Assembly: GCF_003325475.1 (NCBI RefSeq)
Contig: NZ_CP029495.1
Coordinates: 3,100,001 to 3,164,000 of the forward strand
Direction: 5' to 3'
From: Chromobacterium phragmitis
Lineage (GTDB): Bacteria > Pseudomonadota > Gammaproteobacteria > Burkholderiales > Chromobacteriaceae
Length of the DNA: 64,000 bases
Shown here: piece after piece, positions 19,188-27,628 of the stretch
Numbering within the stretch: the first letter of the stretch is position 1
How the letters are laid out: every line of letters starts with the position of its first letter
The notes under the pieces: generated by a model
What the model was told of the DNA's origin: nothing
Databases searched by the model: none
What the model saw: only the letters and a program-made list of their open reading frames with translations
Position numbers and translations under genes: made by a program

Positions 19188-20534
19188 TTACTCGCCGATG
19201 AAGCTGGATTTTTCCCTTATGGTGACGTCATCGTTCAGCGAGCGTATCACGAAGTGGATGCGGTGCGAGCCGCGCGGCGCGTTTTCCGGCGCCGCCTGCA
19301 CGCGCACCGGCACGGTTTCGGTCTGGGCGGGTTTGACTTCGATCACTTCGCCGGGTTTTTCCATCCGGATGCCGGGCAGTCCTTCCACCGTCACCACGTA
19401 GCGTTGCGCCTGTTCGGTGGTGTTGATCACGCGCAGGCTGTAACGGTTCTGCAGCAGGCCGTCGTCGCTTTGTTCCACCAGGCTGGCGCGGTCGCGCAGC
19501 ACGTCCACCTTGAACGGCTTCTTCAGCACCAGCGCGGTGGTGGACAGGGTGATGATGCCGGCCAAGAGGCTGGAGTAGATGACGATGCGGGGGCGGTGGA
19601 AAGACGGGCTTTGCGCCGGCTTGCCCTGCAGCGCGTTGGCGCTGGTGTAGCGGATCAGCCCGCGCGGCGACTTCAGCTTGTCCATCACCTGGTCGCAGGC
19701 GTCGATACAGGCGGCGCAGCCTATGCACTCGTATTGCAGGCCGTTGCGGATGTCGATGCCGGTGGGGCAGACCTGCACGCAGATGCCGCAGTCTATGCAG
19801 CCCTTGGTCTGGGCCTCGCTCTTGGCCTGGGTCTTGCCGCGCGGCTCGCCGCGCTTGGCGTCGTAGGAGATGATCAGGGTGTTGTCGTCGAACATCGAGC
19901 CCTGGAAGCGGGCGTACGGACACATATGCAGGCAAACCTTTTCGCGCAGCACGCCGGCCATCAGCCAGGTGAAGCCGCCGTAGAACAGCGTCCAGAACAA
20001 GTCCCATGGTCCCATCTGCAGCGTGGCCAGCTCGCGCATCGGCGTGAAGTAGCCGACAAAGGTGAGCCCGGTCCATAGCGAGAACGCGGCCATGATCATC
20101 TGGGTGGCGCTCTTCTTGGCGAGCTTGCCCGCGCTCATCGGCGCCGCGTCCAGCTTGCGGCGGGCGTTGTGGTCGCCCTGTATCGCTCGCTCTATCCAGA
20201 TCATGATCTGGGTGTATACCGTTTGCGGGCAGCTGTAGCCGCACCACAGCCGGCCGGCCAGCGTGGTCCACAGGAACAGTCCCAGCGCCGACACCACCAA
20301 CAAGGCGGCCAGATAGATGAAGTCCTGCGGCCACAGGCTGATGCCGAAGATCAGGAAGTGATGCTCCGCCAGGTTGAAGTGCACCGCCTGGCGGCCGTTC
20401 CACTGCAGCCAAGGCATGCCGAAGAACGCCAGCTGCGTCAGCGCCACCATGCCGACGCGCATGTTGTTGAAGCGGCCGCTGGTGAGCCGGGGATGAATCT
20501 TGATGGGAACGGGTTTGATATCAGGCTTGGACAT
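19188..20534 (-). CDS. ccoG: cytochrome c oxidase accessory protein CcoG (FixG/RdxA)
   Basis: A 448-residue membrane iron-sulfur protein that supports copper delivery and assembly of the cbb3-type oxidase. Visible are several membrane segments, the metal-ligand motifs WCGYSCPQTVY and CLHMCPYARFQGSMFD, and the double 4Fe-4S ferredoxin region CIDCGICVQVCPTGIDIRNG then CIGCAACIDACDQVM. The C-terminal 110 residues form the Ig-like FixG_C domain (VEGLPGIRMEKPGEVIEV). The frame reaches 20591, but the ATG at 20534 gives the usual N-terminus MSKPDIKPVP. The ccoNOQP genes are not next to it in this window. No convincing FNR/ANR site was found just upstream. Confidence 0.92.
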   Translation of the reverse strand: MSKPDIKPVPIKIHPRLTSGRFNNMRVGMVALTQLAFFGMPWLQWNGRQAVHFNLAEHHFLIFGISLWPQDFIYLAALLVVSALGLFLWTTLAGRLWCGYSCPQTVYTQIMIWIERAIQGDHNARRKLDAAPMSAGKLAKKSATQMIMAAFSLWTGLTFVGYFTPMRELATLQMGPWDLFWTLFYGGFTWLMAGVLREKVCLHMCPYARFQGSMFDDNTLIISYDAKRGEPRGKTQAKSEAQTKGCIDCGICVQVCPTGIDIRNGLQYECIGCAACIDACDQVMDKLKSPRGLIRYTSANALQGKPAQSPSFHRPRIVIYSSLLAGIITLSTTALVLKKPFKVDVLRDRASLVEQSDDGLLQNRYSLRVINTTEQAQRYVVTVEGLPGIRMEKPGEVIEVKPAQTETVPVRVQAAPENAPRGSHRIHFVIRSLNDDVTIREKSSFIGE

Positions 20535-20734
20535 GGCTGCCACCACGCTATGAAGATGGCTATTTTTACTGCTGGGGATCAGTACAAACAATGAACAGAC
20601 AGTTGTGAAATTATCGGTACAGATGCTGCTGTATGCTTACAGGCATGGCCAACTGGTTGGCATAATTCGTTGTCGCCGGGCGATAATGGCGGCAATGCGC
20701 CATTGAGCGCGCGGGGAGAATCGGGAGGCTGGGC

Positions 20735-21367
20735 ATGGATGTCGGCGGAATGGACGCCAATACGGCGGCCGCGTTTGCGGTTTACCTGGTGGGAGCGGCG
20801 AGCCCGGGGCCGAGCAATCTGGCCATCATGGGCGTGGCGATGGAGCAGGGGCGCGGCAAGGGCCTGGCGCTGGCGGCCGGCGTGGTGCTGGGTTCGGTTT
20901 GCTGGGGCGTGCTGGCGGCGCTGGGCGCGGCGGAACTGATGCGTGGCAGCTTGGCGCTGGCATGGGCGATGAAGTTGTTTGGCGGCGCTTATCTGTTGCT
21001 GCTGGCCTGGCGTGCGCTTGGCCAAGTCCGCGCCCGGGAGGCGGTTGCCGCGGACGGTCTGCTGCCCATGACGCATGGCCAGGCGTTCCGCCGCGGCATA
21101 TTGATGCATCTGGGCAATCCCAAGGCGATCCTGGTCTGGCTGTCGCTGGTGTCTCTGGCCTCTCCCGCTGCGGGAGGCACCGTGCATGGCGCATGGGTGG
21201 TGGCTGGCTGCGCGGGCATCGCGGTGTGCGTGTTTTCCGCCTACGCGCTGCTGTTTTCCACAGTGGCGGCGCGGCGAGCGTATCTGCGGCTGCGGCGCTG
21301 GCTGCATGGCGCGCTGGCGCTGGCCTTCGGCTATGCCGGACTTCGCATGTTGCTGGGCAAGGCTTGA
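20735..21367 (+). CDS. LysE/RhtB family amino acid exporter
   Basis: A 210-residue polytopic membrane protein with about six membrane segments. The family signature near the N-terminus, VYLVGAASPGPSNLAIMGVAMEQGRGKGLALAAG, and the mid-protein GILMHLGNPKAILVWLSLVS are typical of LysE translocators, which export amino acids such as lysine, threonine or homoserine lactone by proton exchange. Start ATG at 20735 has GGGAGG seven bases upstream. It is divergent from ccoG and followed by the decayed yiaA/B-like fragment. The exported substrate cannot be told from sequence. Confidence 0.87.
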   Translation: MDVGGMDANTAAAFAVYLVGAASPGPSNLAIMGVAMEQGRGKGLALAAGVVLGSVCWGVLAALGAAELMRGSLALAWAMKLFGGAYLLLLAWRALGQVRAREAVAADGLLPMTHGQAFRRGILMHLGNPKAILVWLSLVSLASPAAGGTVHGAWVVAGCAGIAVCVFSAYALLFSTVAARRAYLRLRRWLHGALALAFGYAGLRMLLGKA

Positions 21368-21425
21368 GTCTGAGCGCTGGAAAAGTTGGGGCGCTGCGAA
21401 ATTCGGCGGATGGCGGCCAGGCGGG

Positions 21426-21701
21426 TTATATTCCTTCGCTTTCGTCGCCGCCTCCTGGGGCGCGCAGTTGGCCGGCGCCGTGGTCTACATGGCCGGGCTG
21501 TGGAATTCGGCGATGCAACTGAACGAGAAGGACTGTTGCTTCACCATTCTGATGTATGGCTCGCTCGCCGCGGTGTCGCTGCAGAAGAATGCCCGGGATC
21601 TGGGCGCGCTGCGCGAGGAGGGCGCGCCGATGGTCGACGCCGGCTGGCGCCGCCCGCCGGCGCATTGGTGTCAGCGGGTCAGTTGCGGGAACAGGCGATA
21701 G
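21426..21701 (+). pseudogene. remnant of a YiaA/YiaB-type inner-membrane protein
   Basis: The frame starting near 21426 reads YSFAFVAASWGAQLAGAV, VYMAGLWNSAMQLNEK, then FTILMYGSLAAVSLQK and ARD, which matches the two-helix domain of YiaA/YiaB membrane proteins. No ATG, GTG or TTG occurs in frame in the roughly 60 bases before the domain, and the frame upstream runs out of phase through the LysE gene. After NARD the sequence no longer resembles the family; it ends at 21701 inside the 3' end of marC. The gene has lost its start and probably its second half. It seems to be a recent decay because about 60 family-like residues remain uninterrupted. Confidence 0.6.
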
Positions 21702-22300
21702 ACGCCGTCGACGATGATCTCCACCGAGACCGCCGCCAATAGCATGCCCATCACCCGGTTGACGATATTGATGCCGGTCTGGCCCAGCAGGCGGGACAGC
21801 GGCGAGGCCAGCACCAGCGCGCCGTAGCAGGTGATGGCCACCAGGAGGCCGCTGATCAGCAGATAGACCACCTGCAGCCAGGAGTGGGACGTGCTGGCAT
21901 AGATGATCACCGTGGAGATGGTGCCGGGGCCGGTCATCAGCGGGATGGCCATCGGCACTACCGCGATATTGGTTTTGTGGCCGGCCTCCTCGCGCTCCTG
22001 CTTGGTGGTTTTGGTGGGGCCGGGCTTGGCGTTCATCAGCGCGATGGCGATCAGCATCACCAGGATGCCGCCGCCTACCTGGAACGAGCCTATGCTGATG
22101 CCCAGGAAGCGCAGCAGCGTCTCGCCCACCACCGCGAACAAGCTGAGCACGATGGCGACGGCGATGGCCGTGGTTTTGGCGATTTTCTGCCTTTCTTCCT
22201 GGCTGGCGCTGGGCGTCAGGCTGATGAAGATGGGGATGGCGCCCAGCGGATTGACCAGAACCAGCAGTGCGACGAAGATTTTTGCGATTTCGATTTCCAT
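21671..22300 (-). CDS. MarC family integral membrane protein
   Basis: A 209-residue protein of the MarC/YchE (NAAT) family with six predicted membrane segments. Family features are the N-terminal ALLVLVNPLGAIPIFISLTP, the middle IAVVPMAIPLMTGPGTISTVI, and the C-terminal GINIVNRVMGMLLAAVSVEIIVDG. The role is poorly known; some relatives are thought to move small amino acids. The previously assumed link to multiple antibiotic resistance is not supported in E. coli. It stands alone, between the yiaA/B remnant and dapE, and its 3' end overlaps the remnant on the other strand. The ribosome binding site is weak. Confidence 0.88.
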   Translation of the reverse strand: MEIEIAKIFVALLVLVNPLGAIPIFISLTPSASQEERQKIAKTTAIAVAIVLSLFAVVGETLLRFLGISIGSFQVGGGILVMLIAIALMNAKPGPTKTTKQEREEAGHKTNIAVVPMAIPLMTGPGTISTVIIYASTSHSWLQVVYLLISGLLVAITCYGALVLASPLSRLLGQTGINIVNRVMGMLLAAVSVEIIVDGVYRLFPQLTR

Positions 22301-22386
22301 GATGCGGAAGCTTACCTGTTAGTGCGATCCGAGACATTCGGACTTAAGACGCGAACAACCATGGTTGCGTCAGGGCCATGAGGCCG

Positions 22387-22414
22387 TGAAAAAACCGGCT
22401 ATGACGCCGGTTTC
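22387..22414 (-). terminator. intrinsic terminator of the pilU-arsC-like-dapE unit
   Basis: Read on the minus strand after dapE: stem AAACCGGC, loop GTCATA, GCCGGTTT, then a run of six T. Plus-strand arms are 22392-22399 and 22406-22413. Confidence 0.85.
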
Positions 22415-22435
22415 AGCATAGCGAAGCGGCGAGGC

Positions 22436-23569
22436 TCACGCCTTGGCCAAAAGCAACTCCAGCGTGCGGCGGTAGATGTCGGCCAGCGGCTCCACATCGG
22501 CCACTTCCACGCACTCGTTCAGTTTGTGGATGGTGGCGTTGACCGGGCCGAACTCCACCAGCTCCCGCGCGATGCGCTTGATGAAGCGGCCATCCGAGGT
22601 GCCGCCGGTGGTGGACAGCTCGGCCTTGGCGTCGGCCACCTCGGCGATGGCCTGGCTCAGCGCCTCGGTCAGCGCGCCCGGCGGCGTGATGAAGGGCTGG
22701 CCGGACAGCTGCCAGTGCAGCTCGTAGGACAGGCCGTGCTTGTCCAGCGTCTGGCAAACGCGTTCCTTCAGGCTGTCGGCGCTGCTTTCCGGCGAGAAGC
22801 GGAAGTTGAACAACAGCTCGCAGTGGCCGGGAATGATGTTGGTGGCGCCGGTGCCGGCCTGGATGTTGGACACCTGCCAGCTGGTGGGCGGGAAGAAGGC
22901 GTTGCCCTCGTCCCAGCGCGTGGCGGCCAGTTCCGCCAAGGCGGGCGCCAGCAGGTGGATGGGGTTTTTCGCCAGTTGCGGGTAAGCGATGTGGCCCTGG
23001 ATGCCATGCACGATCAGACGGCCGGACAGCGAGCCGCGGCGGCCGTTCTTGACGGTGTCGCCCAGGCGCTGGTCCGACGTCGGTTCGCCGACGACGCAGT
23101 AGTCTATCGTTTCGCCGCGCGCTTCCAGCGCGTCCACCACTCTCACCGTGCCGTCCACCGCCACGCCTTCCTCGTCCGAGGTGATCAACAGCGCCAGCGA
23201 GCCCTGGTGATCCGGATGCTCGGCGACGAAGCGCTCGCAGGCGGTGACGAAGGCGGCCAGCGACGCCTTCATGTCCGCCGCGCCGCGGCCGTAGAGCAGG
23301 CCGTTGCGCACGGTGGGCTCGAACGGCGGGCTGTCCCATTTGTCCAGCGGGCCGGTGGGCACCACGTCGGTGTGGCCGGCGAAGCAGAACACCGGGCCGG
23401 CGCCGCCGCGGCGCGCCCAGAAGTTGTCCACGTCGCCGTGGCGCATCTTTTCCACGGTGAAGCCCATGGCCTCCAGCCTGGAGATCATCAGCGCCTGGCA
23501 GCCCTCGTCGCGCGGGGTGACGGAATCGCGGCGGATCAGTTCGCGGGCGAGATCCAGCGTCGCGCTCAT
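22436..23569 (-). CDS. dapE: succinyl-diaminopimelate desuccinylase
   Basis: A 377-residue zinc peptidase of the M20 family that removes succinate from N-succinyl-LL-diaminopimelate, a late step in lysine and cell-wall precursor synthesis. It shows the metal-binding CFAGHTDVVPTGP, the GRGAADMKASLAAF stretch, the catalytic glutamates in LITSDEEGVAVDGT, and the dimerisation-domain and C-terminal ligands expected (TGGTSDGRFI). The start is the ATG at 23569, which overlaps the stop of the upstream ArsC-like gene as ATGA, indicating translational coupling. The frame is open to 23629 but the overlap start gives the normal N-terminus MSATLDLARELI. A terminator follows. Confidence 0.94.
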   Translation of the reverse strand: MSATLDLARELIRRDSVTPRDEGCQALMISRLEAMGFTVEKMRHGDVDNFWARRGGAGPVFCFAGHTDVVPTGPLDKWDSPPFEPTVRNGLLYGRGAADMKASLAAFVTACERFVAEHPDHQGSLALLITSDEEGVAVDGTVRVVDALEARGETIDYCVVGEPTSDQRLGDTVKNGRRGSLSGRLIVHGIQGHIAYPQLAKNPIHLLAPALAELAATRWDEGNAFFPPTSWQVSNIQAGTGATNIIPGHCELLFNFRFSPESSADSLKERVCQTLDKHGLSYELHWQLSGQPFITPPGALTEALSQAIAEVADAKAELSTTGGTSDGRFIKRIARELVEFGPVNATIHKLNECVEVADVEPLADIYRRTLELLLAKA

Positions 23570-23916
23570 TTGCCGAACCGCTCCGCCCAGTCGGCTTCGG
23601 CGAAGCCTACGCCGACCTTGCCGTCCCACTCCAGCACCGGGCGCTTGATCACGGATGGCTTGTCCTGCATCAGCGAAACGGCGCCGTCCAGCGAGTCCGC
23701 CGCGGCCTTGGTCTCGTCAGGCAGCGCGCGCCAGGTGGTGCCCTGGCGGTTGACCAGCTTGGCCAGCGGCACCTGGGCGGCCCAGGCCTGCAGGCGCTCG
23801 GCGTCTATGCCCTGTTTCTTGAAGTCGTGGAAGATGTAATCGATGCCGTTGTCGGCCAGCCATTGGCGAGCCTTCTTCACGGTGTTGCAGTTGGGAATGC
23901 CGTACAGGGTAATCAT
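23566..23916 (-). CDS. ArsC/Spx-family thioredoxin-fold protein (YffB-like)
   Basis: A 116-residue thioredoxin-fold protein of the ArsC/Spx/MgsR group, similar to YffB of E. coli. The N-terminus ITLYGIPNCNTVKKARQWL holds a single cysteine (PNC), followed by YIFHDFKKQGIDAERL, LVNRQGTTWR and KPSVIKRPVL, the last being the usual cis-proline region. Such proteins are related to arsenate reductases but YffB-like members are of uncertain function, possibly glutathione-dependent. It is placed directly before dapE with a four-base ATGA overlap and nine bases after pilU; yffB-dapE adjacency also occurs in enterobacteria, which supports the assignment. Confidence 0.88.
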   Translation of the reverse strand: MITLYGIPNCNTVKKARQWLADNGIDYIFHDFKKQGIDAERLQAWAAQVPLAKLVNRQGTTWRALPDETKAAADSLDGAVSLMQDKPSVIKRPVLEWDGKVGVGFAEADWAERFGK

Positions 23917-23925
23917 CGGGTGGGT

Positions 23926-25056
23926 TTACAAGTCCAGTTTGATGCTGTCGAAGCTGGCCGCGCTGGCGGGGCCAGGTTTGTCGTCGCCTTTGCCGCCCTC
24001 CTTGGTCTGGTTGATCAGCCAGTACAGATTGGTGGGCGAGTCGGCGTTCTTGAGCGCCTCGTCCAGGCTGATCCGCCCGGCCTGGTAGAGCTGGAACAGC
24101 GCCTGTTCGAAGGTCTGCGCGCCATCGCTCATGCTGCCGTCGATGGCCTCCTTGATTTTGTCTATCTCTCCGGTTCGAATCAACTCCGAAATGTGCGGCG
24201 TGTTGATCAAGAGCTCCAGCGCCGGCGTGCGGCCGCCGTCCAGCGTGGCCACCAGCCGCTGTGAAATCACCGCCCGCAGCGAGGCGGACAGGTCCATCAG
24301 CAGCGCGCCGCGTGCTTCGGCCGGAAAGAAATTGATCACGCGGTTCAGCATGTGGTAACTGTTGTTGCCGTGCAGCGTGGAAATGCACAAGTGGCCGGAC
24401 TGGGCGTAGCCGATGGCCTGGCTCAGCGTTTCCGGATCGCGGATTTCGCCTATCATCAGCACGTCAGGCGCTTCGCGCATCGCGTTTTTCAGCGCGCGGG
24501 CGTAGGACAGCGTGTCGAAGCCGATCTCGCGCTGGTTAACGATGGACTTGTCGTGGCGGAACAAAAACTCGATCGGGTCTTCGATGGTGAGAATGTGGCC
24601 CTTCATGCTGCGATTGCGCGCTTGCAGCATGGCCGCCACCGTCGAGCTCTTGCCGGAGCCGGTGGATCCCACTACCAGGATCAGTCCGCGCTTTTGCTTG
24701 ATCAGCTCCTCCAGCTTGGGCGGCAACTGCAGTTCTTCCATGCTGGGGATGCTGGGCAGGATGTAGCGCACCACCATGCCCACCGAGCCGCGCTGCCAGA
24801 ACACGTTGACGCGGAAGCTGCCGAGTCCGGGCACTGGGTGGCCCAGGTTCATTTCCCGCTCGCGCTCGAAGACGGCGATCTCCTCCTCGTCCATCAGGCT
24901 GTAGGCCAGTTGCTTGACCATGTCGGCGGTCAGCGGCTTCTCGTTGACCGGAGTCAGCTCGCCGCCCAGCTTCAGCATCGGCGGCGAAAAACTGGTCAGA
25001 AACAGGTCGCTGGCCTTTTTTTCGGCCATCAGCTTGAAAAACGGCAACATCAGCAT
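23926..25056 (-). CDS. pilU: type IV pilus retraction ATPase PilU
   Basis: A 376-residue PilT/PilU-type hexameric ATPase that helps pull type IV pili back for twitching motility. The N-terminal PAS-like domain starts MLMLPFFKLMAEKKASDLFLT, as in PilU, followed by the RecA core: Walker A GSTGSGKSS, Asp box ILTIEDPIEF, Walker B LMIGEIRDPE and the His box HLCISTLHGN. The late segment LRAVISQRLVATLDGGRTPALELL fits the family. The C-terminal tail beyond residue 340 is Gly/Asp-rich. GGAG lies about seven bases before the ATG. PilT itself is not in the window, so the usual pilT-pilU pair is split here or pilT lies elsewhere. Head of a probable three-gene unit with the ArsC-like gene and dapE. Confidence 0.92.
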   Translation of the reverse strand: MLMLPFFKLMAEKKASDLFLTSFSPPMLKLGGELTPVNEKPLTADMVKQLAYSLMDEEEIAVFEREREMNLGHPVPGLGSFRVNVFWQRGSVGMVVRYILPSIPSMEELQLPPKLEELIKQKRGLILVVGSTGSGKSSTVAAMLQARNRSMKGHILTIEDPIEFLFRHDKSIVNQREIGFDTLSYARALKNAMREAPDVLMIGEIRDPETLSQAIGYAQSGHLCISTLHGNNSYHMLNRVINFFPAEARGALLMDLSASLRAVISQRLVATLDGGRTPALELLINTPHISELIRTGEIDKIKEAIDGSMSDGAQTFEQALFQLYQAGRISLDEALKNADSPTNLYWLINQTKEGGKGDDKPGPASAASFDSIKLDL

Positions 25057-25123
25057 GGGGCGCTCCGGGATTGGGCATCGCTTTAGTGTAGCCGGGCAGA
25101 GCCATCTTGCGTTTGTTCCGGGT

Positions 25124-25154
25124 AAAACAAAACGCCGCCCGGAAGGGCGGCGTT
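25124..25154 (-). terminator. intrinsic terminator of fadD
   Basis: Stem AACGCCGCCC (25131-25140), loop GGAA, GGGCGGCGTT (25145-25154), followed on the minus strand by TTGTTTT. It lies 15 bases after the fadD stop. Confidence 0.82.
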
Positions 25155-25169
25155 GCGGGGCGGGTGGGA

Positions 25170-26849
25170 TCAGGCCTGCTTGGCGGTTTCCTGGTCGCGC
25201 AGCGCGCGGCGCAGGATCTTGCCGACATTGGTCTTGGGCAGCTCGCTGCGGAATTCCACCAGCTTGGGCACCTTGTAGCCGGTGAGGTTTTCGCGGCAGT
25301 AGCGGATGATGTCCTTGTCGGTGAGCGCCGGGTTTTTCTTCACCACGAACACCTTGACCACCTCGCCGGACTTGTCGTCAGGCACGCCGATGCAAGCCAC
25401 TTCCAGCACGTCGGGGTGGCCGGCCACCACGTCTTCGATCTCGTTGGGATAGACGTTGAAGCCGGAGACCAGGATCATGTCCTTCTTGCGGTCCACCAGC
25501 TTGACGAAGCCTTCCGGAGTCAACATGGCCATGTCGCCGGTGGCGAGGAAGCCGTCGGCGCCCAGCACCTTGTCGGTTTCGTCCGGACGGTTCCAGTAGC
25601 CGCGCATCACTTGCGGGCCGCGGATGCACAGCTCGCCCTGTTCGCCCTGGGCGACCGGCTTGCCTTCGGCGTCGCGGATTTCGATCTCGGTGGAGGGGAC
25701 CGGCAGGCCGATGGTGCCGTTGTATTCCTTCAGATCCATAGGGTTGATGCAGGCGGCCGGGCTGGTTTCGGTCAGGCCGTAGGCTTCGGCCAGCGTCACG
25801 CCGGTGACGGACTTCCATTTGTCGGCCACCGCCTTTTGCACCGCCATGCCGCCGCCCAGCGTCAGGCGCCAGGTGGAGAAGTTCAGCTTGGCGAACTCCG
25901 GGTGGTTCAGCAGCGCGTTGAACAGGGTGTTGACGCCGGTGATGCAGGTGATGGGATACTTGCGCAGCTCCTTGACGAAGCCGGAGATGTCGCGCGGGTT
26001 GGTGATCAGCACGTTCAGCGCGCCCAGCTCGGTGAACACCATCAGGTTCGCGGTCAGCGAGAAGATATGGTACAGCGGCAGGGCGGTGACGATCACCTCC
26101 TGGCCCTCGCGCACCAAGGTGTTCACCCAGGCGCTAGCCTGCAGCATGTTGGCGACGATGTTCTTGTGCAGCAGCACAGCGCCCTTGGCCACGCCGGTGG
26201 TGCCGCCGGTGTATTGCAGGAAAGCGATGTCTTCATGGCCCAGCGCCACCTTGTCGTAGGGCTTGGCCGCGCCGATGGACAGCGCGTCGCCGAAGCGGAC
26301 ATGGCCGGGGATGTGCCATGGCGGCACCATTTTCTTGACCTTGCGCACCACGAAGTTCACCAGCGCGCCCTTGAGGAAACCAAGCAGCTCGCCGATGGAG
26401 GCGACCACCACGTTCTTCACCTGGGTGCGCGGCAGCACTTGTTCCAGCACGCCGGCGAAGTTCTCCAGGATGACGATGGTTTCGGCGCCGGAGTCCTTCA
26501 ACTGATGCTCCAGTTCGCGCGGGGTGTACAGCGGGTTGACGTTGACCACCACGCCGCCGGCGCGCAGCGTGCCGAACACGGCGATCGGGTATTGCAGCAG
26601 ATTGGGCATCATGATGGCGACGCGGTCGCCTTTCTTCACGCCCAGCCTATGCTGCAGGAAGGAGGCGAAGCGGCCGCTGAGCGCGTCCAGCTCGGCATAG
26701 CTGAGCACCTTGTCCATGCAGGCCATCGCTGGCCGGGAGCTGAATTTCTTGACGCTGCGGTCGAACACCTCGGTTACCGACTGGAACTGGTTGATGTCGA
26801 TCTCGTGGGCGACGCCGGGCTGGTAGTTTTTGAGCCACACCTTATCCAT
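25170..26849 (-). CDS. fadD: long-chain fatty acid-CoA ligase
   Basis: A 559-residue ANL-superfamily adenylating enzyme that activates long-chain fatty acids to acyl-CoA at the inner membrane for beta-oxidation. It has the AMP-binding P-loop LQYTGGTTGVAKGA, the motif LTLGGGMAVQKAVADKWK, AYGLTETSP, the hinge DGFLATGDMAMLTPEGFVKLVDRKKDMI and the FACS-like region GFNVYPNEIEDVVAGHPDV. Length and N-terminus (DKVWLKNYQPGVAHEIDINQF) fit FadD of beta/gammaproteobacteria. It stands alone, divergent from the rimP operon, and ends at its own terminator. Confidence 0.93.
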   Translation of the reverse strand: MDKVWLKNYQPGVAHEIDINQFQSVTEVFDRSVKKFSSRPAMACMDKVLSYAELDALSGRFASFLQHRLGVKKGDRVAIMMPNLLQYPIAVFGTLRAGGVVVNVNPLYTPRELEHQLKDSGAETIVILENFAGVLEQVLPRTQVKNVVVASIGELLGFLKGALVNFVVRKVKKMVPPWHIPGHVRFGDALSIGAAKPYDKVALGHEDIAFLQYTGGTTGVAKGAVLLHKNIVANMLQASAWVNTLVREGQEVIVTALPLYHIFSLTANLMVFTELGALNVLITNPRDISGFVKELRKYPITCITGVNTLFNALLNHPEFAKLNFSTWRLTLGGGMAVQKAVADKWKSVTGVTLAEAYGLTETSPAACINPMDLKEYNGTIGLPVPSTEIEIRDAEGKPVAQGEQGELCIRGPQVMRGYWNRPDETDKVLGADGFLATGDMAMLTPEGFVKLVDRKKDMILVSGFNVYPNEIEDVVAGHPDVLEVACIGVPDDKSGEVVKVFVVKKNPALTDKDIIRYCRENLTGYKVPKLVEFRSELPKTNVGKILRRALRDQETAKQA

Positions 26850-27070
26850 AAATCCGGGTTTCTCCGTCGTGCGGGTTTTAGCGAGCTTCGTCGCGGGATG
26901 TCGCGGCGACTGGTCTTGCGAGCCGCTATTTAATAGTTGTTGTTGATGGCCGTGCGGCCATTGCGATCAAACCGGGGTTTGATCCGCGGTAATGTACCGT
27001 AACTGAAATCGTCTCGCAAAAGTTGTCTGGCATAGCGCGCCAAGGCGTGCGGAGGATCCGGCCGAACCGG

Positions 27071-27099
27071 TTTTCTTTTTTGCGGAAATAGGTTACAAT
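27071..27099 (+). promoter_or_regulatory. candidate sigma-70 promoter of the rimP-nusA-infB operon
   Basis: A -10-like TACAAT at 27094-27099 with TTTTCT at 27071-27076 at 17-bp spacing as a poor -35. Transcripts would begin just before the terminator-like leader hairpin at 27114-27130. This is inferred from spacing only. Confidence 0.4.
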
Positions 27100-27113
27100 C
27101 GCAGCGGTTAGGG

Positions 27114-27138
27114 ATGGGCGTTTCGCCCATTTTTTATT
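27114..27138 (+). promoter_or_regulatory. leader hairpin with U run upstream of rimP (attenuator candidate)
   Basis: ATGGGCG (27114-27120), loop TTT, CGCCCAT (27124-27130), then TTTTTATTT. It has the form of an intrinsic terminator, yet lies 13 bases upstream of the rimP start and inside the leader. A similar rimP leader structure is known in gammaproteobacteria and is thought to control the operon by attenuation. Confidence 0.6.
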
Positions 27139-27151
27139 TGTGGAAAAAGCA

Positions 27152-27577
27152 ATGGATGTTCGTTTGCTGCTGGAAAACACCCTGCCGGGTCTGGGCTATG
27201 AGCTGGTCGATTTCGAAATGACCCCTGGTGGCGGTTTCCGCGTGTTTATCGACAAGCCCGGTGGCATCACCGTGGAAGACTGCGTGCTGGTGAGCAATCA
27301 CTTCACGCGGCTGTTCATGGTCGAAAACGTGGATTACGAGCGTTTGGAAGTGTCTTCGCCGGGCTTGGACCGCCCGCTGAAGAAAGAGGCCGATTTTGTC
27401 CGCTTCTCCGGTCAGCTCGCCAAGATCAAGACGCGGATGCCGATCGAGCAGCAGAAGAAATTTACCGGTCGTCTTGCCGGGGTCGAGAACGACTCCGTGA
27501 AGCTGGATGTGGATGGCCGCATCGTGGAGATTCCGTTCGCCAACATCGACAAGGCTCGTCTCGAGCCTGAGTTTTGA
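27152..27577 (+). CDS. rimP: ribosome maturation factor RimP
   Basis: A 141-residue protein needed for 30S subunit maturation. Sequence features: VRLLLENTLPGLGYELVDFEM, RVFIDKPGGITVEDCVLVS, LEVSSPGLDRPLKKEADFVRF and the SH3-like C-terminal FTGRLAGVENDSVKLDVDGR, all matching RimP. The ATG at 27152 is preferred to the GTG at 27140, because the family starts close to the first helix. It heads the rimP-nusA-infB-rbfA-truB-rpsO-pnp cluster, and an attenuator-like hairpin stands between the promoter and this gene. Confidence 0.95.
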   Translation: MDVRLLLENTLPGLGYELVDFEMTPGGGFRVFIDKPGGITVEDCVLVSNHFTRLFMVENVDYERLEVSSPGLDRPLKKEADFVRFSGQLAKIKTRMPIEQQKKFTGRLAGVENDSVKLDVDGRIVEIPFANIDKARLEPEF

Positions 27578-27628
27578 TGTCTGGACGGCTTTAGCCCACG
27601 CTAAAGGACAAAATTCGGAGAGGAATGC

